Below, in pieces: positions 8,652-15,910 of a DNA stretch of 64,000 nt. Each line of letters starts with the position of its first letter. Position 1 is the stretch's first letter. The notes under the pieces are model-generated. The model was given only the letters and a program-made list of their open reading frames with translations. It had not been told where the DNA came from and made no database searches. Both the position numbers and the translations under genes were made by a program. Source of the DNA: Phycicoccus sp. CSK15P-2 (GTDB taxonomy: Bacteria; Actinomycetota; Actinomycetes; Actinomycetales; Dermatophilaceae); NCBI RefSeq assembly GCF_016888005.1, contig NZ_JAFDVE010000011.1, positions 124,001 through 188,000 of the forward strand. Reading direction: 5' to 3'.

Positions 8652-9419
8652 TCAGCGGGGGCGGACGGTGAGGCTCTGGGCGAGCGTCCCGACCGGGCCG
8701 TCGGTGTCACGCAGGACGCTGCTCGTGAGCCCCACGCCGCCCGGGCCGAACCACACCGACGTGTCGAAGCCCATCCACTCCCCCGCCGGCTCCCGGACGA
8801 GGTGCGCGACGAGGTCGACGTTCGGGAAGTGCACCTGCGCCGGGTCGGCCCGCACGAGCATCCCGTTCGCGAGGTCGAACAGGCCGACGAGCCGCGCGAG
8901 GTCGCTGACCGGGCCGTCTAGGAGCGGCTGGTGCGCCCGCGCCCAGAAGCAGCCCCGGCCCGGCTCGACCCGGTGCCGGCGCAGCTCCACGGAGTCGATG
9001 AAGCCCCCGGGCCAGGTCTCGCTCGGGGTCCAGGGCGCCAGCTCGTCCGGCCCGGGGATCTCGGGCAGTGGCGAGCCGGCGATCGCCGCCGTGTCACGCG
9101 GCTCGAGCAGCCACGCGCGCAGCACGACGACATCGCGGCCGGCGTGCGCCATCGTCGCCTCGACGAGCTCGACCGTGCGCCCCGGACGCAGCGTCCGCAC
9201 CGAGGTCTCCACCTCCGCCACTGGGACCGTGCCGAGGATGTCGTACGCGAGACGGGAGACCACCATCCCCGGGCCCCGACGAGCGTCCCGTTCCTGCTCC
9301 ACCAGGTGCACGAGCAGCCCGAGCGCCGGTGCGATGTGCTGCTCCTCCTCACGCCAGGCGCCGCCGGTGTGCTCGGTGGCGCGGAAACGCCCGTCAGCCA
9401 ACTGCTCGAAGTACGCCAC
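8652..9419 (-). CDS. acyl-CoA thioesterase-like double hot-dog protein
   Basis: A 255-residue protein of the TesB-like thioesterase group. An N-terminal hot-dog begins with AYFEQLADGRFRATEHTGG and GMVVSRLAYDILG, the usual substrate-binding segment. A second half contains RARAHQPLLDGPVSDLAR and a C-terminal WMGFDTSVWFGPGGVGL. These match uncharacterised actinobacterial thioesterases expected to hydrolyse acyl-CoA. I prefer the GTG at 9419 (AGGAG four bases upstream, and the usual N-terminus). A GTG at 9431 would add four residues. It diverges from the aldolase gene at 9521. Confidence 0.82.
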   Translation of the reverse strand: MAYFEQLADGRFRATEHTGGAWREEEQHIAPALGLLVHLVEQERDARRGPGMVVSRLAYDILGTVPVAEVETSVRTLRPGRTVELVEATMAHAGRDVVVLRAWLLEPRDTAAIAGSPLPEIPGPDELAPWTPSETWPGGFIDSVELRRHRVEPGRGCFWARAHQPLLDGPVSDLARLVGLFDLANGMLVRADPAQVHFPNVDLVAHLVREPAGEWMGFDTSVWFGPGGVGLTSSVLRDTDGPVGTLAQSLTVRPR

Positions 9420-9520
9420 GCCTCTCCTCACCTCGCGAACCCGACCCGACCCTACGACCCGGCCGTGCCACCCGGCCGCGGCACCGGGACCCGAGGTCGC
9501 CGGTGGGGCATGATCGACGG

Positions 9521-10150
9521 GTGAGCGACCCGCGCGCCGCCCTCGCCGACGAGCTCGCCGCCGCCGGACGCCATGTCGTCGAGCGTGGCCTGGTCCAGGC
9601 GAGCGGCGGGAACCTCTCGGCCCGCATCCCCGGCACCGACCGTTTCCTCGTCACGGCGACGGGGACCTGGCTCGACCGCCTGACCGACGAGTCGTTCGCG
9701 GAGCTGACCCTGGACGGCGAGCACGTCGGCGGGGCCGAGCATCCCTCGGGCGAGTGGCGGCTGCACCAGCGCACGTACGCCGTCCGGGACGACATCGCCG
9801 CCATCGTGCACCTCCACCCGCAGCACGTGCTGCTCGTCGACATGCTCGGCGCACCCATCCGCTACACGACGCTGGATCACCGCTTCTACGTCGGCAGGGC
9901 CGGGCGGGTGCCGTTCTTCGCGTCGGGCAGCACCGAGCTCGCCGACGCCGCCGCGGAGGCGGCACGGGAGCACGACGCGGTCGTCCTGGCGCACCACGGG
10001 TGCTCGACGCTCGGCGACTCGGTGGAGACGGCCCTCCGGCGCGCCCTCAACCTCGAGGAGGCGGCGAGGATGACCTACCGGCTGCTGCTCGCCGGCGACA
10101 CGACGTCCGACTTCCCGGCCGAGTGGGCCGACCGGATCATCGAGGCCTGA
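9521..10150 (+). CDS. class II aldolase/adducin family protein
   Basis: A 209-residue class II aldolase fold. GLVQASGGNLSARIPG is the phosphate-binding loop, IVHLHPQHV carries the zinc His-x-His pair, and VVLAHHGCSTLG supplies the third His. Family members cleave or epimerise sugar phosphates such as fuculose-1-phosphate or ribulose-5-phosphate, or act in methionine salvage (MtnB). The presence of mtnA 1.5 kb away makes an MtnB-like role conceivable, but the genes are not in one operon and the substrate cannot be read from the sequence. The GTG at 9521 is the chosen start. It ends 9 nt from the convergent membrane gene. Confidence 0.87.
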   Translation: MSDPRAALADELAAAGRHVVERGLVQASGGNLSARIPGTDRFLVTATGTWLDRLTDESFAELTLDGEHVGGAEHPSGEWRLHQRTYAVRDDIAAIVHLHPQHVLLVDMLGAPIRYTTLDHRFYVGRAGRVPFFASGSTELADAAAEAAREHDAVVLAHHGCSTLGDSVETALRRALNLEEAARMTYRLLLAGDTTSDFPAEWADRIIEA

Positions 10151-10159
10151 GCGACCGGG

Positions 10160-10933
10160 TCAGCCCGCGAGGACGAGGCTGCCGAGCGCGAGGAGCCAGG
10201 AGACGAAGGACCCGACGAGGAAGTACTCGGTGACCTCGTCGATCCCCACCCCCTCGACGGACACCCGCTCACTGCGCTTGCTCTGCAGCTCGGGGAAGCG
10301 GATGAGGCCCTTCGCCGCGATGACCAGGCCGGCCGCACCCAACTGTCCTGCGAGGCCCAGCCCGAGGATGAGGACCCGCTCCATCGGCCCGAGCAGGCGA
10401 CCGCCGCGCAGCTGGTCCGCCGGCTCGTCACCGAGTGTGACGCGGGCACGCTCGGCGGGCCGCTTGGCCCCGATGGCGACGAGGACGAGCTGCACGACGA
10501 CGTTGCCCGTGGCGAGGTTGGCGAGCAGGAGGCCCACGACGACCACGGCGACCCCGACGTCGGCGTCCCCGACGGCGCCGGGCAGCTCGGCCCACGCGAG
10601 CCATCGCCCGAGCACGCCACCCGGCTGCCCCGACCATCCGGAGAGTCCGACGAGCCACCCGGCCCCGACGGCGAGCGAGGCGAGCGCGGCGAGGTGACCG
10701 GTACCCGTCATGAGCGCCTGCTGGGAGTAGCGCAGCCACAGCACGAGCGGCACGAGGGCCGCCGCGAGGACGACGAGGTCGACGGGGCCGTGGAGGCCGG
10801 CGAGCAGTGCGACGACGACGACCCCCACCGCCCCGACGAGCCGCGCGAGGGGCTCGGCCCCGGGACGCTCACCACCGCCCCGGACGAGATCGGCCAGGCC
10901 CAGCCCGACGAGCCACACACCGAGCCAGGTCAC
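10160..10933 (-). CDS. multi-span membrane partner of SatD (DUF3307-like C-terminus)
   Basis: A 257-residue very hydrophobic protein with about seven predicted spans. The C-terminal third (GPMERVLILGLGLAGQ, AAGLVIAAKGLIRFPELQ, EVTEYFLVGSFVSW) has the same order of features as the membrane end of DUF3307 proteins: Glu-Arg pair, long helix, AAK-RF motif, EY-G-S helix. Those proteins often accompany SatD. The typical DUF3307 N-terminus is not obvious, so this may be a distinct partner family. The GTG at 10933 overlaps the satD stop by four bases, so the two are translationally coupled. The function is unknown. Confidence 0.75.
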   Translation of the reverse strand: MTWLGVWLVGLGLADLVRGGGERPGAEPLARLVGAVGVVVVALLAGLHGPVDLVVLAAALVPLVLWLRYSQQALMTGTGHLAALASLAVGAGWLVGLSGWSGQPGGVLGRWLAWAELPGAVGDADVGVAVVVVGLLLANLATGNVVVQLVLVAIGAKRPAERARVTLGDEPADQLRGGRLLGPMERVLILGLGLAGQLGAAGLVIAAKGLIRFPELQSKRSERVSVEGVGIDEVTEYFLVGSFVSWLLALGSLVLAG

Positions 10934-11586
10934 GGCAGGCTCCGCAGGAGGTCGTGGGCGGCGAGCACGGCTCCGATGCCGTCCGAGCGCACGCGCTGGG
11001 ACACGGCGGAGGCACTGATGCCCTCGCGCTCGGCGAGGGCCGCCTGGGTGGTGTCGGGGTCCATGAGTCCTCTCAGCAGCCGTAGGGGGCGGTCCGTCAA
11101 CGAGCCAACCAGATGGTCCCGACACAGCAGGGCCGCGTTGACGGCGTCGGCCACCGGCGACCCGGTCCCGGCGTGCCGGTAGGCGGTGCGCAGCTCGCGC
11201 GTCGCGGCCCTCTCGGCCGCCGACTCCGCGGCCTCGACGGCCTCCCGCGCCGCCCACCAGCCGGGGCCGTCCTCGATGCCGCGCGCGTCGTCGACCACCG
11301 TGACCTCGCCCCTCCCCACGCCGACCCGGACGTCGACGTCCGGCAGCAGGTGGAGGCGGACCCGGAAGGCGGCGTCGAGCGCCACGCCCAGGCGGTCGTA
11401 GACGCCCTGGAACTCGTCGCCCACCGTGACCCGTAGCGGCCTGGTACCCGGGACGGCCCGTTCCGTCGCCTCGAGGGCCGCCATGACGGCGTCGTGGACG
11501 CCGCGGCGGTCCCGGGCGGTCCGGGAGCCCACGAGGTCCCCGATGATGACCACCTGGGATGAAGGCTCAGACTTCATCTGACTCAT
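10930..11586 (-). CDS. SatD family protein with C-terminal HTH
   Basis: A 218-residue protein. Residues 12-22 (VVIIGDLVGSR), 51-61 (LRVTVGDEFQG) and RVGVGRGEVTVV followed by GPGWWAAREAVEAA give the SatD signature. They also follow the order and spacing of class III nucleotidyl cyclase motifs (two metal Asp residues, here Asp17 and Asp57). The C-terminal 40 residues (QAALAEREGISASAVSQRVR) form a sigma-region-4-like HTH. SatD was named from a Streptococcus mutans acid-tolerance locus; its biochemistry is not established. The ATG at 11586 lies 6 nt after a TATGGT -10, suggesting leaderless translation. ATG 11577 and GTG 11553 are alternatives. It follows mtnA by 43 nt. Confidence 0.85.
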   Translation of the reverse strand: MSQMKSEPSSQVVIIGDLVGSRTARDRRGVHDAVMAALEATERAVPGTRPLRVTVGDEFQGVYDRLGVALDAAFRVRLHLLPDVDVRVGVGRGEVTVVDDARGIEDGPGWWAAREAVEAAESAAERAATRELRTAYRHAGTGSPVADAVNAALLCRDHLVGSLTDRPLRLLRGLMDPDTTQAALAEREGISASAVSQRVRSDGIGAVLAAHDLLRSLP

Positions 11587-11623
11587 ATGAAGACCATACC
11601 TTCATTTTTGTCAGATGAAGTCT
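11569..11623. promoter_or_regulatory. nested palindromic promoter/operator of the satD operon
   Basis: A perfect 14-bp inverted repeat (11569-11582 AGACTTCATCTGAC, and 11610-11623) surrounds an inner 6-bp repeat ATGAAG/CTTCAT (11587-11592 and 11600-11605). A minus-strand -10 TATGGT occupies 11593-11598, between the inner arms. The satD ATG at 11586 starts 6 nt later. Further GATGAAGG and GGCTTCAGG copies flank the element. This AT-rich block looks like an operator that controls a leaderless promoter; the SatD HTH itself is a candidate binder. Confidence 0.7.
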
Positions 11624-11629
11624 CTGGCT

Positions 11630-12670
11630 TCAGGAAAGGTCGCTCATCACGGCCCCGCCGGCCGGCTCGACGACACCCCGCTCGGTGGCGACGGCCGAGA
11701 CGAAGCGCGCCGGGGTCACGTCGAAGGCCGGGTTGAAGCCGGCACTCTCCTCCGGGGCGACCCGCCGACCCGCGACGGTCGTGACCTCCTCCCCCGACCG
11801 CTCCTCGATCTCGATGCCGTCACCGTCCGCCATCGTGAGGTCGACGGTCGACCACGGCGCGGCGACGAGCAGCGGGATGCCCGCCTCCCGGCACGCGAGC
11901 CCCACCGCCAGCGTGCCGATCTTGTTCGCCACGTCCCCGTTGGCCGCCACCCGGTCGGCGCCCACGACCGCGCAGTCCACGAGCCCGCGCAGCACCGTGG
12001 AGGCGGCCGCACCGTCGACCTGCACCCGGTGCTCGACGCCCTCCGCGGCGAGCTCCCAGGCGGTGAGCCGGGCACCCTGGAGCAACGGCCGGGTCTCGTC
12101 GGCGTAGACGACCTCCAGCCGCCCCCGGGCCTGCAGCTCGCGCACCACCCCGAGAGCGGTGCCCCAGGCCGACGCCGCGAGCACCCCGGCGTTGCAGTGG
12201 GTGAGGACCCGTACCCGGTCGCGGTCCATCCGCGCGAGCAGCCAGTCCGCCGCACGCCGGGACAGCTCGCGGTTGGCGGCCTCGTCCTCGGCGGCCACCC
12301 GACGCGCCGCGGCGAGCACCGCCTCCCGCCCCTGCGCGAGAAGCGGGCGCACCGCGTCGACGCCCCATGCGAGGTTGACGGCGGTCGGCCGGGCGTGGCG
12401 GACGCGGTCGATCTCGGCCTGCAGGCGCTCCTCGCCCCACCCCTCGCGCTCGGCCTGGTCGAGCGCGACGAGCACCCCCATCGCCCCCGCGACACCCAGG
12501 GCCGGCGCCCCCCGGACGGCGAGCTCCTCGATGGCCGCGACGAGCCCGTCGACGTCCCGGACGACCCGGTCCTCGGTCCGCGACGGCAACAGGGTCTGGT
12601 CCAGCAGCCGCAGCACGCCTCGCCCGTCGGGTCCCCCGGTGTCGTCCCACGAGATGGTGCGGATCGTCAT
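11630..12670 (-). CDS. mtnA: S-methyl-5-thioribose-1-phosphate isomerase MtnA
   Basis: Isomerises methylthioribose-1-phosphate to methylthioribulose-1-phosphate in methionine salvage. The 346-residue protein is of normal length and shows AVRGAPALGVAGA (substrate loop), the catalytic Cys159 in LTHCNAG, Asp239 in VVGADRVAANGDVANKIGT, and the closing EESAGFNPAFDVTPA typical of MtnA rather than eIF2B or ribose-1,5-bisphosphate isomerases. The ATG at 12670 is the only sensible start. The satD promoter begins only 7 nt beyond its stop and no terminator is seen between them, so read-through into satD is possible. Confidence 0.95.
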   Translation of the reverse strand: MTIRTISWDDTGGPDGRGVLRLLDQTLLPSRTEDRVVRDVDGLVAAIEELAVRGAPALGVAGAMGVLVALDQAEREGWGEERLQAEIDRVRHARPTAVNLAWGVDAVRPLLAQGREAVLAAARRVAAEDEAANRELSRRAADWLLARMDRDRVRVLTHCNAGVLAASAWGTALGVVRELQARGRLEVVYADETRPLLQGARLTAWELAAEGVEHRVQVDGAAASTVLRGLVDCAVVGADRVAANGDVANKIGTLAVGLACREAGIPLLVAAPWSTVDLTMADGDGIEIEERSGEEVTTVAGRRVAPEESAGFNPAFDVTPARFVSAVATERGVVEPAGGAVMSDLS

Positions 12671-12753
12671 GGCCGCACCCTAACGGCCGGTCCGCCACCG
12701 GCGACGTGCCGCCGGACCTTGCGCCGGGCCGGACACGGTGGCACGGTCGAAGG

Positions 12754-12772
12754 GTCGGGACGCCGTCCCGAC
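12754..12772. promoter_or_regulatory. 19-nt palindrome upstream of the universal stress gene (DosR-like)
   Basis: GTCGGGACG-C-CGTCCCGAC: two perfect 9-nt arms around one base, 71 nt before the stress gene start. The GGGAC/GTCCC core recalls the DosR/DevR hypoxia box that controls many actinobacterial tandem-Usp genes. Here the core spacing is three bases instead of four, so this is a candidate only. Confidence 0.4.
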
Positions 12773-12842
12773 GACGACGGACGCGTCATCCGTTCACCGC
12801 CGCTGGCGGGCCCGCCGCCACACCGGCCCGAGAGGACGGACG

Positions 12843-13703
12843 ATGGACAGGTCCCGTGTCGTCGTGGGAGTGGACGGCTCCCCCTTGTCGAAGACCGCGG
12901 TCGTCCAGGCAGCGCACTACGCGAGCACGCGAGGCTTCGGCCTCCACGTGCTGCACGCCTTCGCACCCGACCTGCCGATGCTGGGCTTCGGAGCACTCGC
13001 CGACCGGGACGCGGTGAGCGAGCACGGCCGCCGACTGCTCCAGGACGCGACCGCGCGTGCCCACTCGGCCCATCCGGACCTCACGGTCACCCACGGCCTC
13101 ACCGACGGCTACGCGGGCAAGGCGCTCGTCGCCTCCTCGCACACCGCAGCGCTCGTGGTCGTCGGTGCCGTCGGCTACGGCCTGCTCAGCCGGACGAGCA
13201 TGGGCGCCGTCGCGATGCAGGTCATCACCCACGCCCACTGCCCGGTCCTCGTCGTCGGCCACGAGCGCGACGGCGCGCCGACCCCCGGCAGCCGGGTCGT
13301 GTGCGGCTGGGACGGGTCGGACCACGCCCGCGCCGCCCTCGCCACTGCGGTCCGCGAGGCCGCGGTCGTCGAGGGCACGGTCGAGGTCGTCCACGCCTGG
13401 GAGCCGCGCGGCGCCACCGACCCCACCCTCGGAGAGGCCTCGAGCTGGGAGGAGTACTCCACCGCCGTCGAGCGACGGGTCATGGACGCGGTCGAGCCCC
13501 TGCGCGCCGAGTACCCCGACCTCAAGGTCGACGTCCGCGTGGTCCGCGACGAGCCCGTCCATGCGCTGTCCGCCGCCGCCGAGGGCGCCGGCGTGCTCGT
13601 CGTCGGAGCACGTGGGGTGGGCGGCTTCCAGGGTCTGCACGTCGGTGCGACGGCGCTGCGGCTCGTCGGCCGTGCCCCCTGTCCCGTGCTCGTCAGTCGC
13701 TGA
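12843..13703 (+). CDS. tandem-domain universal stress protein
   Basis: A 286-residue protein made of two Usp domains. The first begins VVVGVDGSPLSKTAV and ends VVGAVGYGLLSRTSMGAVAM plus CPVLVVG. The second begins VVCGWDGSDHARAAL and ends VVGARGVGGFQGLHVGATAL plus CPVLVS. Both keep a G-2x-G-9x-G-type nucleotide loop, so ATP binding is expected. Such tandem Usps in actinobacteria respond to hypoxia or starvation. The ATG at 12843 has GAGAGGA at 12830-12836. Its last 11 bases overlap the 3' end of the convergent oligopeptidase gene. Confidence 0.93.
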   Translation: MDRSRVVVGVDGSPLSKTAVVQAAHYASTRGFGLHVLHAFAPDLPMLGFGALADRDAVSEHGRRLLQDATARAHSAHPDLTVTHGLTDGYAGKALVASSHTAALVVVGAVGYGLLSRTSMGAVAMQVITHAHCPVLVVGHERDGAPTPGSRVVCGWDGSDHARAALATAVREAAVVEGTVEVVHAWEPRGATDPTLGEASSWEEYSTAVERRVMDAVEPLRAEYPDLKVDVRVVRDEPVHALSAAAEGAGVLVVGARGVGGFQGLHVGATALRLVGRAPCPVLVSR

Positions 13704-15828
13704 CCGGCGCGGCCACGCGCTCCGCAGCACCCAGCTGCTCGAGCACGAACGCCCACTCCCACGCGATCTGCTCCCACGCGGCGTAGCGGCCGCTGCGGCC
13801 GCCGTGCCCCGCGGACATCTCGGTACGCAGCAGCACCGGGCGCTCCGCCGGGTCGTTGGTCACGGTCTCGCGCAGCCGGGCGACCCACTTGGCGGGCTCC
13901 GTGACGTAGACCCGCGTGTCGTGCAGGCTGCTCGTGGCGAGGACCGCCGGGTACTCGGCCGCCCGGACGTTCTCGTACGGGGTGTAGGAACGCATCGCCG
14001 CGTAGACCGCCGCGTCGGACAGCGGGTCGCCCCACTCCTCCCACTCCCCCACGGTGAGCGGGAGCTCGGGCTGGAGGATCGTGTTCAGCGCGTCGACGAA
14101 CGGGACGGCCGCGTGCGCCACCCGGAAGCGCTCCGGCGCCAGGTTGAGCACGGCGCCGACGAGCAGCCCACCGGCCGAGCCGCCTTCGAGCCCGAGCCGG
14201 TCCGGCGCGACCCATCCGGTGTCGACGAGGTGGGTGGCCACCGCCACGGTGTCACCGAACGTGTTGACCTTGGCGAGCAGCTTCCCGTCGTCGTACCAGC
14301 GGCGGCCCATCTCGCCGCCGCCACGCACGTGGGCGACGGCGACGACGACGCCGCGGTCGAGCAGCCCGAGGCGCGCCACCGAGAAGTACGGGTCCGAGGA
14401 GATCTCGTAAGCGCCGTACGCGGTGAGCAGCCCGGGGTTCGTGCCGTCCGGGCCCACCCCACGGCGGCGGACCACCGAGACCGGGATGTCGGCACCGTCG
14501 GCCGCCCGGACCCACTCCCGCGACTCCTCGTAGTCGTCGGCGTCGAAGCCCCCGAGCACCGGCTGACGCTTGAGCTCGGTGCGGGCGCCGGTGGCGAGGT
14601 CGACCTCGAGGACGGTGCGCGGGGTCGTCCACGACTCGACGACGACCTGGAGGGCGGTCTGCGCCGGCTCCGGGTTGTCACCGAGACCGATGGTGTGCAC
14701 CGGCTGGGCGACCTGGACGTCCCACGGCGTGCCGTGACCGGCCGGGGACGTGACGTCACGCGGCAGGACACGCAGTGCCGTGAGGCCACCGGTGCGCAGC
14801 GTGAGGACCGTCGCGGTGTCGAAGGCGTCGACCCCGACGAAACGCTCGCCCTCCCCGGAGGCGAGGAGCGGCACCCACTGGTCCGCGCTCGTCGCGTCGA
14901 GCGGCGCCCACGCGAGGTCGGAGTCCGGGGTGTCGGTGTTGTGCACGACGAGGAGCCGGTCGTCGGCCGGTTCGACGTCGTACTCGACACCGTCGCGCCG
15001 CGGTGCGACGACCCGCCACTCCCCCTCCGGGTCGTCCGACGCGAGGATCCGGACCTCCGAGGTGGTCTTCGAGCCCAGGCCGAGCAGCAGCCAGCGCTCG
15101 TCGCGGCTGCCGCTGACCCCCATCCAGAACCGTTCGTCGTCCTCCTGGTGGACGAGGACGTCCTCGGCGGGGTCGGAGCCCACCCGGTGCCGCCACAGCT
15201 GGTACGGGCGCCAGGCGTCGTCGACCCGGGTGTAGAAGACGAACCCGCCGTCCCGGCTGAACTCGCAGCCGTAGCCGATGCCCGTGAGCGAGGTGTCGAG
15301 GACCCGGCCGGAGGAGACCTCGCGGACCGTGAGGTCGAAGCGCTCGTCGCCCGCGGTGTCGACGGCGAAGGCGAGCAGCCGGTGGTCCGGGCTGACGGTC
15401 AGTGCTCCGAGGGAGAAGAACGGCGACTCCCCGGCCTCGACGTTGCCGTCGAGGACGACCTCCTCACCCGGGACCGCGGCCCCCTCGGGGTCGGGGCGGA
15501 CGTCGCCGTCGGCGCGTGGCGCCCGCACGTGCACGGCGTACTGCTTGCCCTCCGCGGTCCGGCTGAAGTACCACCACGGCCCGCTCGCGACCGGCACCGA
15601 CAGGTCGTCCTCCTTGACCCGTGCCTTGATCTCCTCGAACAGCGTGCGACGCAGGGGCGCGAGCTGCTCGGTCATCGACTCCGCGTAGGTGTTCTCCGCC
15701 TCGAGGTGGGCGAGGAGGTCGGGGTCGTCGAGGTCGCGCATCCACCAGTAGGCGTCCTCGACGGACTCGCCGTGGTGCTCGCGGACGTGGGGGCGGCGCG
15801 GGGCGACCGGGGGTGTCGGGGTCGGCAT
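13693..15828 (-). CDS. ptrB: S9 family serine peptidase, oligopeptidase B type
   Basis: A cytoplasmic 711-residue enzyme of the prolyl oligopeptidase family that trims short peptides after basic residues. A seven-bladed propeller spans roughly residues 75-410, preceded by the HHGESVEDAYWWMRD motif typical of oligopeptidase B. The C-terminal alpha/beta hydrolase domain carries the Ser nucleophile in LGLEGGSAGGLLVG, the Asp in SSLHDTRV and the His in MSAGHGGRSG. The GTYGAYE-type loop is present as TAYGAYEISSDPYF. The ATG at 15828 gives the normal family length. The gene is convergent with the stress protein and overlaps it by 11 bases, with no terminator between them. Confidence 0.93.
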   Translation of the reverse strand: MPTPTPPVAPRRPHVREHHGESVEDAYWWMRDLDDPDLLAHLEAENTYAESMTEQLAPLRRTLFEEIKARVKEDDLSVPVASGPWWYFSRTAEGKQYAVHVRAPRADGDVRPDPEGAAVPGEEVVLDGNVEAGESPFFSLGALTVSPDHRLLAFAVDTAGDERFDLTVREVSSGRVLDTSLTGIGYGCEFSRDGGFVFYTRVDDAWRPYQLWRHRVGSDPAEDVLVHQEDDERFWMGVSGSRDERWLLLGLGSKTTSEVRILASDDPEGEWRVVAPRRDGVEYDVEPADDRLLVVHNTDTPDSDLAWAPLDATSADQWVPLLASGEGERFVGVDAFDTATVLTLRTGGLTALRVLPRDVTSPAGHGTPWDVQVAQPVHTIGLGDNPEPAQTALQVVVESWTTPRTVLEVDLATGARTELKRQPVLGGFDADDYEESREWVRAADGADIPVSVVRRRGVGPDGTNPGLLTAYGAYEISSDPYFSVARLGLLDRGVVVAVAHVRGGGEMGRRWYDDGKLLAKVNTFGDTVAVATHLVDTGWVAPDRLGLEGGSAGGLLVGAVLNLAPERFRVAHAAVPFVDALNTILQPELPLTVGEWEEWGDPLSDAAVYAAMRSYTPYENVRAAEYPAVLATSSLHDTRVYVTEPAKWVARLRETVTNDPAERPVLLRTEMSAGHGGRSGRYAAWEQIAWEWAFVLEQLGAAERVAAPVSD

Positions 15829-15860
15829 CCCGCCACCCTATGCGCGCCCGGTGACGCACC

Positions 15861-15894
15861 GAGGGCCGCACCCCGGGCAGGGGGTGCGGCCCTC
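15861..15894 (-). terminator. intrinsic terminator of the 5'-nucleotidase gene
   Basis: A perfect 14-bp stem (15861-15874 and 15881-15894) with a 6-nt loop GGGCAG, starting 16 nt past the stop of the minus-strand nucleotidase gene. It also insulates the oligopeptidase gene that starts at 15828. Confidence 0.88.
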
Positions 15895-15910
15895 GAGCGG
15901 ACCACCGTGG

